Of a stretch of 64,000 nucleotides of DNA, positions 24,656 to 34,453 are shown piece after piece. A model generated the notes under the pieces. The model did no database searches, was not told the origin of the DNA, and worked only from the letters and a program-made list of their open reading frames with translations. The DNA is from Trileptium ribeirensis (lineage: Eukaryota > Nematoda > Enoplea > Enoplida > Thoracostomopsidae), in assembly GCA_030248225.1 (NCBI GenBank), contig JASANE010011869.1:1-64000 (forward strand). Reading direction: 5' to 3'. Position 1 is the stretch's first letter; the number at the start of each line of letters is the position of its first letter. Position numbers and translations under genes: made by a program.

Positions 24656-24879
24656 GCATGATTCTCAAGTTAACCTAAACGTTAATGCTCAAACATTTAA
24701 TGTTATATTTTGATCTATAATCATCTTTATGGTCTTCGAATATTCTTCTATGAACGAATAGCACCGGCGATTCGAATAAAGTTGTCCTGGTAGATTTTAT
24801 TCTTGATATTAGCGTTGAATGTATCCCTTAACTTTGAATGAAAAGTGTATATCCATTTTTTTATAAATTTAATTGGTAA

Positions 24880-25029
24880 CTAGTTCCTTTTATAGTTCAA
24901 CGTTAAGTCAATGTAGAGATCACCATTCTGTTGTCTCATGTTTCCACTGTCAAAAACTTCAAACTGTAGGTCGGGTAAGTGCAAGCTTTGTACTGCCATA
25001 TTGTTCCGAAATTCTGTGTTGTTAGTTGC
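24880..25029 (-). other. unrecognised minus-strand reading frame beside a Polinton remnant
   Basis: A short frame on the minus strand ends NGDLYIDLTLNY and contains LHLPDLQFEVFDSG, protein-like in composition. Its apparent start lies in the M2 terminal repeat, so the frame was probably interrupted by that insertion. It lies on the same strand as, and downstream of, the polymerase remnant at 25560-26190, so it may be another piece of the same mobile element. I do not recognise the protein. Confidence 0.25.
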
Positions 25030-25543
25030 TACGTGAAGAAGATTAATAGTGACCCCACCAATCATCCTGTTTTGTAATTTTGTATCAAAATTGTTCGCAA
25101 CACTTTTTGGTCGATTAGAATTTTACGCCACTATCGCAGTGTGTTCGTGATTGAAATCTTAGGATTTTGTCTTCGTGGAAATTCAAGTAAAATTACCCAT
25201 TTTTTGAGATGCAAAGTTTGTCGAATTTGAATTAAACAGGGTTTGTTCGCGAACACCAAGAGCTCAACTATAGGTTCGATTTACTTGTGACATTGCTTTT
25301 TCATTAAATTTCTTCGCGAATACTAAACAACCTAAAGTTAAATGATCAGGCATTAGGGAAGCAAATTTCAGCAGATTGAAAACGCCAAAATTTTGTTCGA
25401 ACACAAGGTATTATTTCTGACACTAAGATTTGATTTTGTCAATTTTCGGTTAGCGAAAATTTTCCGAAACAAGTGTTTGCGATTCGACATCGCCTATTAC
25501 CAAATAGGATCGTTGATTGGATCACCTTAAATTTACTTACGCA
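25030..25543. mobile_element. MITE-like inverted-repeat element, family M2, copy 2
   Basis: Same terminal words as 5843-6381 in the opposite orientation: gtgaccccaccaatcatcctgttttgtaatt at the left (over 20 bases only in part conserved) and a right end that, reverse-complemented, reads tgcgtaagtaaatttaagg... gatcctatttggtaat. The interior again holds a GTTCGCGAAC palindrome and tttttggtcg. About 514 bases against 539 in copy 1; well diverged, so old. It sits directly downstream of a Polinton polymerase fragment. Confidence 0.6.
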
Positions 25544-25559
25544 TTAACGTTCCTGTTGA

Positions 25560-26190
25560 GGAGGAAGCTAATGTTGCATTCAGAGTGACACGTACCTCGA
25601 TACTTGCAGCATAGATGATAATGGTCTTTATAGTTTGTCGCAGAGAATGGCAAGCATATATTGCACTCTATTGCTTCTCGATTGGTACTACATTATTAAT
25701 CCGTCGTTGATACTGTGGATCGAGATCGATTAGTTTGCCTAGAAACTGTTTTATTGTATCACCGCCCCGGTATATCACCGGTGTTCCGATTTCTATGTTG
25801 TCGTACATCCGCAAGCGAAAACGCCTAGGAAGGGGAAGCCGAATACCTCATGACGTTGGTACAGGTTACTGTAGGACGTATTTGATGATGGCTCACATCC
25901 AGACAATAGAAACTGAAGGGCCTCATAATCAGCAAACATGATGTACGGTATTAGAAGAGTTTTATGGGTGCTGTGAAATTTCAAAATATCTTGTTTTGGA
26001 ATGTCACACGGGTGAACTTCATTCTGTTTGCACCTGTCAATATGTTGATTGAATTTTTTCCGCGTATATCGAGGTAGTCTACATCTAACGCATACGCATT
26101 TTTTGCCCTTATATCTATGGCGGTGGAAAAAAGGACGATCTATATCTTTAGTCCAAGAAATATGTTTGTTGATATAAATTAGCTTGACGA
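25560..26190 (-). pseudogene. polB: Maverick/Polinton-type DNA polymerase B fragment, frameshifted
   Basis: Read on the minus strand from 26190 down: YINKHISWTKDI, then a zinc-finger-like CVRCRLPRYTRKKFNQHIDRC, then LIPYIMFADYEALQ. The last is the exonuclease I region (D-x-E pattern, here DYE) of the protein-primed PolB of Maverick/Polinton elements, followed by SYSNLYQRHEVFGF. After a frame change come VYRGGDTIKQFLGKL and, in another frame, KDHYHLCCKYRGTCHSECN, the next conserved blocks in the expected order. The palm domain is not visible. In the family this polymerase copies the large DNA element. Here it is a dead relic inside a gene A intron, ending where the M2 element begins. Confidence 0.7.
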
Positions 26191-26410
26191 TTGTTCCTAA
26201 ATGTCTGTCCTAAACCTGAAGTGGGGATACTTCATTATTTTCCCACGTAAAAGACATTTATACGGATAACGTTCAGTTCCTGGCTGATAGTATTGCCCAT
26301 ATAAAACAACGTTCGTCATAGTTTTGAACATTGATGGTAGCCATTTTTGCTTGTAATTTTGTACGAAAAAGTTTGCAACTCTCTCCTCGTAAAGTATTGT
26401 ATCTAGAAAA

Positions 26411-26878
26411 GTGAACATCCTTGTGGTTCACCGACATGAATGGCAAATTAAATATTTAGAATTTAAAATAAAATTATTTAATAAAATGCAGATCTTGTTT
26501 AAATATTTATTTAGTATCTACGTTCCTTACATATACATATGTAATGTAGTAAGAAGCACATATGAAACTTTTTGGCGGACAGTAAATGAAAATAATTTGT
26601 TCTCTACCAGAGACCAGAGTATTCTGCAGCAACCAGCGTATTCTTACCTGATTTTGCATCCGGATTTATGTTCGATGAAATTCGCTACGATTACGTTCGA
26701 TCATTACGTAGGACATTTGGATTTGATCGCTGATAGCTGGGGCGAGACACATGTGCCAGAGATATTGTGTTGCAGCTTTGCCGAAAAATGTGTTGATATA
26801 ATGTTCGCCGGCTCGAGATCTTTTGCAAAACGCACCTTGAACCATGACTCTTCGCCACTACTTGAACTTGCTTATTAG
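26411..26878 (+). other. unrecognised 155-codon ORF in a gene A intron
   Basis: The longest unexplained + strand frame of the intron. The N-terminal third is AT-rich low-complexity hydrophobic sequence; the C-terminal part (PAYSYLILHPDLCSMKFATITFDHYVG and beyond) looks more protein-like. There is no paralogue in gene B, no splice context fitting gene A phases and no known domain. It could be a piece of the neighbouring Polinton relic or chance. Confidence 0.2.
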
Positions 26879-27188
26879 TAAATGCTTTAACTCAGGCAAA
26901 ACGACGTTTAACGATAATATAGGGTCCATCATGGCCTGCGGCAATAGATATACAATGGGACTCGGTAAACCCTTGAAGCGCCTTAACTAGTTAGTAATGA
27001 CAAACGACGATAGATTCCATACTGACTAAAACTTTGTTGAAGGAATATGCGCTTTTTATGCTTGCTTATCAATAACTTTCCAAAGAAGTATATTCGACAC
27101 TCTAAAATAACGTAAATATTCTGAAGCTTTTAAGGATACATAATTGCTGATTCACAGAATAATGCGCCCATCTACTCGAAAATTTTTG

Positions 27189-27296
27189 TTACATACAACA
27201 TGTCGTATGTAACAGTGTTACATACGACATGTCGTATGTAATGGAGTTACGCACGACATGTCGTGTGTAACTATGTTATACAATACGTGTCGTATA
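27189..27296. repeat. four tandem palindromes (ttacatacgacatgtcgtat type)
   Basis: Four units of about 25 bases, each its own reverse complement or nearly so, centred on ACATGT (CGTG in the fourth), follow at about 28-base spacing. Unit 2 is perfect over 24 bases. In unit 3 both arms change together (ATAC to GCAC on the left, GTAT to GTGT on the right), so the palindrome is largely kept. Non-coding; it could form hairpins or bind a dimeric protein, or be a transposon end. Confidence 0.85.
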
Positions 27297-27386
27297 TAAC
27301 ACTGGAGTACCTGCAACTTCCAACCTAAATACCTTTTTAACTGCAGAACGGGGCCAACTTCTCTACTATTTAATTTAACAGGATCA

Positions 27387-27500
27387 ATGAATGCACCTCC
27401 TCGCCAGAAGTGTGCTTATTGTAAGCATGATCATTTTAGTGATCAATGCACTGTATATCCCGACGTTTGGTATGAAATGCAATATTTAACAAAAATGAAA
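27387..27500 (+). pseudogene. gag: BEL/Pao gag zinc-knuckle fragment
   Basis: The ORF at 27387-27575 begins with CAYCKHDHFSDQCTVYPDV, the C-x2-C-x3-H-x4-C knuckle typical of BEL/Pao gag, where it precedes a second knuckle. The second knuckle is not present and the downstream sequence is unlike gag. No pol follows. It is an isolated scrap inside a gene A intron, separate from the element at the left edge of the window. Confidence 0.6.
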
Positions 27501-27579
27501 TTAACCGGAAAAATTGTAACATGTCATAATGGGAGCATAGTAGTGCCTAATAAAATTTATCTAGTGCTTCTATAAAATA

Positions 27580-28835
27580 GTGAGTTGAAACCGCAATGTA
27601 CAGTCCCTCCTGAGTGGATAAATATTACTCGTTCGTCGTATTCTTCCTCGTTTAACTTTCTCAACATCAAGAGAGAACAATGAGGAGATGTATTTAGTTA
27701 ATTATAACGAATACTTTTGGTCATTGTGTCGTAGCCAATTTTTCATGATTTTTGTATAAATAAAATTGTTCTAAGGGCTGTTTCGAAACAACTAATACCG
27801 TTTTATAACTAAAATTGACAAACAACACAAATCTGGAGCGAGACCATTCTAACACAGCTAACTCAAAATATTTTAATAAATAATAACTGTAGTAATAAGG
27901 GCATAAACAGTAAATGTAAATACTATCAAATTTATATTATATTTCAATTTGTTCCAAATAGAGTTGCAAGACCACAACGATATAAAAGATTATAAATTAT
28001 TTGTGTTTTGCGATGCAAATTGCGTTAAACAGTGAGCCTGAGGCCGAGTCTTGCCTATTTCTCCACTTATATTCTTGCCCGAAATTAACACTTTGACTCT
28101 AAACACAATACTGTTTCAATCGTATTTGTTACTGCGATTTAAAGATATCGTTGAATATGTCGAACAATTCGGCCCTGTTCACAATTCTCTGTCACTGTAG
28201 CGATAGCAACATATGTGAGCTTATCAATTGCGGTTCCACTTTGCTATGGCTATAACTATATGCTATATCAACTGATATATATTGTAAATAGGGCGTCATT
28301 GTGCATACTGTATACTTACACCCGTTGTTACATGGACCAATACATCGCTTTATACGAAGGCGAGCTGCAGCTGTTTTCTGCTCAACACCAGACAAAGTGC
28401 TTTAAGTTGATAATTAATAAACTGTCGAACTCAGAATCATGTACCTGTTACTGCGCCAAAACCCCCAGATTTATACTACTTCTGTTGGGTACGATTAAAG
28501 ATACGGCGATATTATTCATATATCTACGCCTATTCGGGAGCAGCGACATGTTTCAGGCTAAAACCAGCCCGGCTTTTTATATTATCCTTTGTAGCTAGGC
28601 TTTAAAAGCGAGCCGAATTAGCTCAAATTTTCATAGCGGATCTGGATGACTTTAGTACGGAAACAATATCGCTGAGATATACACTCGCAGGATGAAAGAC
28701 ACTCGACAAATTTAAATTTTAGTGCCAAATTGAAGAAAAATTTGATGTGCTTTTCGCTGATAGGTCTCAAACATTATCTAATAGCAGTAAATGACCAGCT
28801 GATGTCAAATCAAAATAGCCGCATTGATGAGCTCA
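27580..28835. other. gene A intron; nothing supported
   Basis: AT-rich. The 127-codon + strand ORF at 28215-28598 overlaps a minus-strand one and lacks any domain or splice evidence. Confidence 0.5.
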
Positions 28836-29202
28836 GGCGAATAGTGTCACAACTAGCTTAATTCGTTCTTGAATGAAGAAGGCGAATAGTGTCACAACTA
28901 GCTTAATTCGTTCTTGACTGAAGAAGTGCGAATACTGTCACGACTAGCTTAATTCGTTCTTGAATGAAGAAGTGCGAATAGTGTCACAACTAGCTTAATT
29001 CGTTCTTGAATGAAGAAGTGCGAATAGTGTCACAACTAGCTTAATTCGTTCTTGAATGAAGAAGTGCGAATAGTGTCACAACTAGCTTAATTCGTTCTTG
29101 AATGAAGAAGTGCGAATAGTGTCACAACTAGCTTAATTCGTTCTTGAATGAAGAAGTGCGAATAGTGTCACAACTAGCTTAATTCGTTCTTGAATGAAGA
29201 AG
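28836..29202. repeat. 46-bp minisatellite, eight copies
   Basis: The word attcgttcttgaatgaagaa recurs every 46 bases (28906, 28952, 28998 and so on; the first step is 45). Units are almost identical: gcgaatagtgtcacaactag + cttaattcgttcttgaatga + agaagt. There are no variable spacers, so this is not a CRISPR-like array. It lies in a gene A intron. Confidence 0.95.
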
Positions 29203-29975
29203 TTATATCAATTTGTATGAAATCCTAAGCATTAACCAAGACATCAATCATTAATTCACCTAATTTTTGCACCGTTTCGTCAATGTGGTTCGAATGCTTT
29301 GTAAAAGGATACATATATTGAGATATACTTTTCCAGAAAATTTCGAGCCAGCAAAAATCGAAAAAAAATTTCATAATTACGATTCTAATGCATGGGTGTT
29401 GAAGTTCAATTGGTTTAGGAGAGAAACGGAGGTCTTGCAAGTGGGACAGGTAGGCCAACGGGTTAGTTGTTGAAATATTTTAAGAACTCAAAATTTTTCC
29501 CAATTGCGCTAAAATTTTCTCTAATTTTTCTCAATCTGCGATAAATTTTTATTGTTCTCCTATTTTTGCTTCCAATTACACGATTTTTGCGCATTTTTAC
29601 TAAAATTTTCCGCACACCTTAATCGCGCCGCACGAAGCGGGTTTTAGGTTGCCACCCTTGGGGGCGTGGTAACACTCACCTAAACCCTATCGACACCGTT
29701 ATGTAGTTTTTAATCGTGTCGAATTGCAGAGTCAAATGGTACCAAATTATTGGTGTTTCTCAAAATTGTTCAAATTTTACTGTAAAGTTCGGATTAGTAC
29801 AACGTCTTGTCGTTATTATGTTAATTTCTTAAGATTTATTTTTTGAGGCAGCTATTTGCCATTAACCGGATGCTGCTACTTGATGCTGCTGACATCTATG
29901 GGCTGGTAACATTAATTACGGGAGCACTAATGATACCCTGCACCATGTATAAACAAATAACTACTGCTGTGAACA

Positions 29976-30780
29976 CATGAGCCAAATCGGATCAGCTTTT
30001 AACAAGTTATATTCTGTAATAACAAAATGTGCACTCGAGGCTGTACGCCTCGAACCCAAAATGCATGTGACGATCAATGACCAATAGCTGTCCCTAAAGC
30101 GGCTGTGGGGAAAACTGTGTCAGATACTTGGTCCCCCATAACATATTCATACAAAAACTGATCTCAGGTTAGAATAAACCGTAAAACCACTATTAGTAAC
30201 CGGGCGAAAATCAAGGTGAGCGACGTAAGCCGTGCATAGGCTATTCCGTCCTCAATATACTAAGCCTAAGCCTGAGCCTTAGCCTAAGTTAAGGTCCTTA
30301 CATGAGCCAAATCGGATCAACTTTTAACAAGTTATATTCTGTAATAACAAAATGTGCACTCGAGGCTGTACGCCTCGAATCCAAAATGCATGTGACGAAC
30401 AAGACCAATAGCTGTCCCTAATTCGGCTGTGGGGAAAACTGTCGGGAAAACACACGTACATATATCACATGTGTATCAGATACTTAGTCGCTCATAACAT
30501 ATTCATACAAAAACTGATCTCAAGTTAGAATGAACCATAAAACCACTACTAGTAACCGGGTGAAAGTCAAGGTGAGCGGCGTAAGCCGTGCATAGGCTAT
30601 TCCGTCCTCGATATACTAAGCCTAAGCCTGAGCCTTAGCCTAAGCTAAGGTTTTTACATGAAGCATATAGTTAGAATAAGACTAAGTCGGTAGCTGCAGC
30701 CCCCGAACTCCTCGCACTAAGCTGCTCTAATTTTAAGGATATAACGTCACGCCACTCGACTTGACTTGGGCCAGTAACCT
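29976..30780. repeat. tandemly duplicated repeat with cctaagcctgagcc tail (family M4-related)
   Basis: 29976-30300 and 30301-about 30660 are direct copies (start catgagccaaatcgg, end cctaagctaaggt); the second carries a short insertion around 30440-30475. Both end in ctaagcctaagcctgagcc. 30660-30780 continues with sequence like the right half of the M4 elements (ctaagtcgg... cccccgaa... ataacgtc). A composite of nested repeats; non-coding. Confidence 0.8.
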
Positions 30781-31579
30781 AATATTTATATAAATATTTA
30801 CCTGGTATTCACCTGGCCCCACGGTTGTGCGGCGCCTCAATGCTGATCACTCGTCGCCACTCATCCCTCTTCGCTGTACTTGGTTCGGGCCGTTATACAA
30901 ACATAACTGGCAGTTATTGAAATTTTGCGCATACTTTTACCTCAGAAGTTTGGCGCTCATGTAGGGAAAACTTCCATAGTTACCCACAAGTACTGCTATA
31001 TAAGATTACAGAAAAATAGCTTACAGCACGAGATTCCATGGACGGTAGCCCACGACATAGTTTTAGGTTTAGCCTAATCCTTTTACATAGTGTGTAGCTT
31101 AGACTAATGCTTAAATTCACCAAAAGTGTGGAATGTCAACAGTAGCCATTAATAGCATTCGCCGTTTTCAGATTCTACACAATTCTATTTTTTGCGTGTA
31201 TATAGCACCATGCTGGTGCCGAAATAAATAGCGATTAACCCTCATATATTGAATGGAGGGACCATGATTTATCACTACCTTAAGCAATTGTGCATATTTG
31301 AATTAAGGACCTCGTACGCTAGCCATCAGGCTATTTGAGAGCTTTTTACTGTGTTGTTAAAGTGCTTGTTAAAGTGAGCAAATAACAGCGCACGCGCAAA
31401 CGCACTTCGCACGACAAACACTGTTAGCGCATCCGTTCGAAATGTACACTGTGACAAATGTGTCAATATAACAACGAAATGGTTAAGAAGACAAATATTT
31501 CTGTCTAGAAAATACTACAATATACTATCTATATAAATCTACCTTCCGACAAGAGCAGCTTGTTTCTAATTCTTTTCAG

Positions 31580-31702
31580 CGGGTAGCTTTGCATTCGGCA
31601 TGCAGCCGTGTGCGAGCATGGTTATCGTTCCAGCAGCTTATGCGATGTATGCAACGGCTTCAGCTTACTGTACAACTCATTACAAAGGTCTTTGTCAAAG
31701 TC
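31580..31702 (+). CDS. gene A exon: C-type lectin-like domain, C-terminal part
   Basis: Acceptor ...attcttttcag ends at 31579 and donor gtaagt starts at 31703. Phase 1 in and out, 123 bases, the same length as the gene B exon at 54037-54159. It encodes GSFAFGMQPC, then MYATASAYC, then THYKGLC, supplying cysteines 4-6 of a long-form CTLD. Alignment with gene B is clear (SFGTAQC, IYATAKASC, THYLGLC). The WND calcium/sugar motif expected before the penultimate Cys is replaced (YATA), so calcium-dependent sugar binding is unlikely. Its splice sites, phase and paralogue identify it as a real exon. Confidence 0.8.
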
Positions 31703-32667
31703 GTAAGTCAGCCGCATTGTAGTTTATAAATAGTTCACATTGAAAATTCTATGAAAACTATAGTTTAAAAGCCTTACAAGAAGAAACGAATTTTGTTTTG
31801 AAAAAACAATAACATGTATCCAGACCATGAATTTGGATGGCAAACTACGTGTCTTAACACCTTTTACTGCAAGAGTTTATAATAGTTTTTTGAAAAACAA
31901 TCTGTACGTACAGCCATGTCAATTACATTCATATGAGTTTACTTACTTTTTACAATTTTACAATTTACTTACTTACAATAAAACATACGAATGATACATT
32001 AATTTAGCTAAAGTAAGAAGAAAAAAACTAATTTTAGCTTGAAAAAATGTATGTTTAATATTTAGTTCATGCCTAAGCTAGAATTAGATAAAGCTACACA
32101 AAATATAAAACAACGAATTTTAACCGTTTAAAATAAAATCTCCGTACGAAACACGCGAAATTACACTGGTCAACTCATTGTCTTAGCAACTTCTTTTCCT
32201 GATAATGTTATTTTGATCAAGAATCCTTACTGGTAGCAACAAATTTACTTTCTTACAAATTATAACGTTTACAATTTTGCTAATTACAATAATTTATGTG
32301 CTGATCGTGTGGCAAAACAGTACATTATGTAACTATCAATTTGATAAGAACGCCTGGCACAGTCTAGTGTGCGGTATCACTAACCTTTATAACCGTCAAA
32401 CTGGATAATTATATTACAGCAGTAATTATATGTGTGCTTTCGAGGTGTCAAGATGGAATTTAATTGTACAATACCAAAGAAATAGAAGCTACGGGTACCC
32501 GCGATGATAAGACTAGAAATGTAATGTGACATAATTTGACACACAATATCATACATATCTAATACAGCTAACATAAATGCATGAATCGCTAATGTTCTTG
32601 CAGGGTGGCAGAACCAGACAAGGAAAGAATAATTTGGCAGGAAATAATATTTGATGGTATGGACTTA
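31703..32667. other. gene A intron; nothing supported
   Basis: AT-rich, with short diverged repeated phrases (aaaaacaa-tgta, tttactta). No exon-like segment or recognisable ORF. Confidence 0.5.
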
Positions 32668-32883
32668 TCGGCCCACGTCAACTTTAGAGGCTAAGTATAT
32701 TGTATGCCATGGATTTCTCGATATACTAAGCCTAATCATTTGTCTTAAGCCTAAGCTAAGGTCCCTATATGAGCCATGTGCTACGCCTAAGTCGGAGGCG
32801 GCGCTGTCGTTCCGAACCCACGCTCTAAGCAGATCTTTTTTCTAAGCTTATAACGTCCGGCCCCTAAAGTTGCCATGAGTCGA
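32668..32883. mobile_element. MITE, family M4, copy (cctaagctaagg core)
   Basis: Inverted ends: cccacgtcaactttagagg at the left and cccctaaagttgccatgag at the right, which are reverse complements with few changes. The interior holds ctcgatatactaagcc, cctaagctaaggtcc and aagtcgg as in the copy at 34257-34453. About 215 bases, no coding capacity. Confidence 0.75.
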
Positions 32884-33091
32884 CCAATCGATTAAAGAAT
32901 ATTGTGGCGTTCGGTGACCGCTTTATGTTTTAATAAAATATATAATCACTAATCAAAAATAAAAATGTGGTCTTAGATATATATTGCAAATGACATTAAA
33001 GAAGACCTTTAAAACCTTGAGAAAAACATAAATAACACAAAAAAATAAACCGTTTACTAGATAAATCCAAACCGTTTTCGTAGTAAATAAT

Positions 33092-33627
33092 GAGGCGTTT
33101 ACGTTATAAAACGCCCGCCATGTGGAAGAATTGTCACTGTCTAATCACGACCATACCATAGTGCATAGTATTAGGAAGGCTATACTATTCAGCGCAAGTA
33201 ATGGTGTCGCGGACCCCATGTACACTACACTATGGTGTTCTCGACACCCTATGATTGAACAGTAGTTTAAAAAAGGCGGGAAAATTAGCTAAGTCAAATT
33301 TGAAAATATTTACGTTAATTCATTGTATCCCATAAACCATTCCGTTTAAAGCTTTGCGCAGGCAGCGCATAGACAAAGCTTGCATTGTATGAACTCCAGG
33401 CAACGGAAAAACAACAAGGCGTCTTGCCAAAGGACTTTCATCACCGCTAGAGATCAAAAGTACAGTGTCCATGACACCATACATAAATGCGAATGGTTTC
33501 TGAAACACCATATATAACTGCATAGAATATAGTGTTGTGTTCTGTACACTATATCGTTAACGGTGTTTCGCAGGCTGTACGTAGACAAAACTTCCACATG
33601 GCGGGCAACTTATAACATAACCGCTGC
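33092..33627. mobile_element. MITE, family M3a, copy 1, with 5-bp target duplication
   Basis: Terminal inverted repeats of about 40 bases: gaggcgtttacgttataaa... gcccgccatgtggaag at the left, cttccacatggcgggc... ttataacataaccgctgc at the right. It is flanked by the direct repeat ATAAT (33087-33091 and 33628-33632). Copy 2 is at 40855-41375, and the M3b elements share the GCGG..TTCACGTTATAA-type end. The right end lies only 21 bases before the gene A CCP exon. The 98-codon minus ORF over the end is an artefact. Confidence 0.85.
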
Positions 33628-33648
33628 ATAATTTATCTCCATTTTCAG

Positions 33649-33837
33649 CAATGCCGTGTATTATGGACTGTCCACAACTCTGGGCTCCTCCCAACGGCAC
33701 TGTTGAACTACCCGATGATCTAACAGCCGGAAAGAATGCGACATACTCTTGCGAACCGACGTTTACCATCAATGGAGCATCAAGTGTCGTGTGCCAAGAT
33801 GATGGAAGTTGGAGCGAACCACCGCCGTCGTGTTTGC
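33649..33837 (+). CDS. gene A exon: sushi/CCP domain
   Basis: Acceptor ...tctccattttcag ends at 33648 and donor gtaagc starts at 33838. Phase 1 in and out, 189 bases, exactly the length of the gene B CCP exon (56303-56491). It encodes one complement-control-protein module: DCPQL, NGTVEL, NATYSC, then ASSVVCQDDGSWSEPPPSC, giving the four module cysteines and the conserved Trp before the last Cys. A further Cys (MPC) precedes the module. CCP modules mediate extracellular protein binding. One-exon, phase 1-1 modules are the usual shuffling unit. The internal ATG at 33651 is not a start. Confidence 0.9.
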
Positions 33838-33876
33838 GTAAGCAGCTCGACAAACACCTAAATTTTGGTTATGGAC

Positions 33877-34020
33877 AGATCAGGCAAAGCCAGATCTTGG
33901 GATGTTAATCAATGAGTGATTATAGTTGACGTTTGATGGGAAAGAACAGATCAGGCACCAAAAAACACCAAAAAGCCAGATCTTGGGATGTTAATCAATG
34001 AGTGATTATAGCCTTGACGA
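33877..34020. repeat. short direct duplication after the CCP exon
   Basis: The phrase agccagatcttgggatgtta plus atcaatgagtgattatag occurs at about 33889 and again at about 33975. The spacer between holds extra agatcaggcacc and accaaaaaac. A local tandem duplication in the intron. Confidence 0.8.
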
Positions 34021-34256
34021 ATAAACTGATGGGAAAGTATAACTAATGCCAATCTGTTGTTTAATTCTGGAATATAGCCACAATAAGTGATGGCATCCCT
34101 TAAACCAACAAAAATTAATGGAAGCATTGCTTACTAGTATAATACCTGTATAGCTGCTCCTCATATCGGCATGCCATTCCTAGCGTCCCTGACAGGGGGA
34201 GGTGATGCCTTCGAATGAACCTCATCCGTGCCTAGTGACCATTTTCCATAGCTGTC

Positions 34257-34453
34257 GGGGCCCATGTCAACTTTAGGGGCCGAAGGATAATGCATGCCAT
34301 TCCGTTCTCGATATACTAAGCCTAAGCCTAGTCTTGCCAAGCAAGGTGCCTTTGAGCCATGTACTAAGCCAAGCCAGTCGGGGGGCTGCCCTCCCCCGAA
34401 CCCCCCCCTTCATTTTTCCATAGCGTCAGGCCCCTAAAGTTGACATGAGCCGC
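34257..34453. mobile_element. MITE, family M4, copy with near-perfect ends
   Basis: Left end catgtcaactttaggggcc (34263-34281) and right end ggcccctaaagttgacatg are exact reverse complements. Between them are tgcatgccattcc, ctcgatatactaagcctaag, and a C-rich run before ccatagcgtc. About 200 bases. Related copies lie at 32668-32883 and 58083-58290, with fragments near 30660 and 37010. Confidence 0.85.

Noticed and set aside
28836..29202. Regular 46-bp repeats considered as a CRISPR-like array
   Set aside because: Units are contiguous and identical with no variable spacers, and the context is animal intron DNA.
30255..30300. CCTAAG-type repeats considered as interstitial telomere
   Set aside because: The hexamers are imperfect and recur as part of a MITE core with inverted ends at other sites, so a transposon origin fits better.
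33557..33853. 98-codon minus-strand ORF
   Set aside because: It is antisense to the CCP exon and runs into the MITE end; the + strand exon explains the coding signal.
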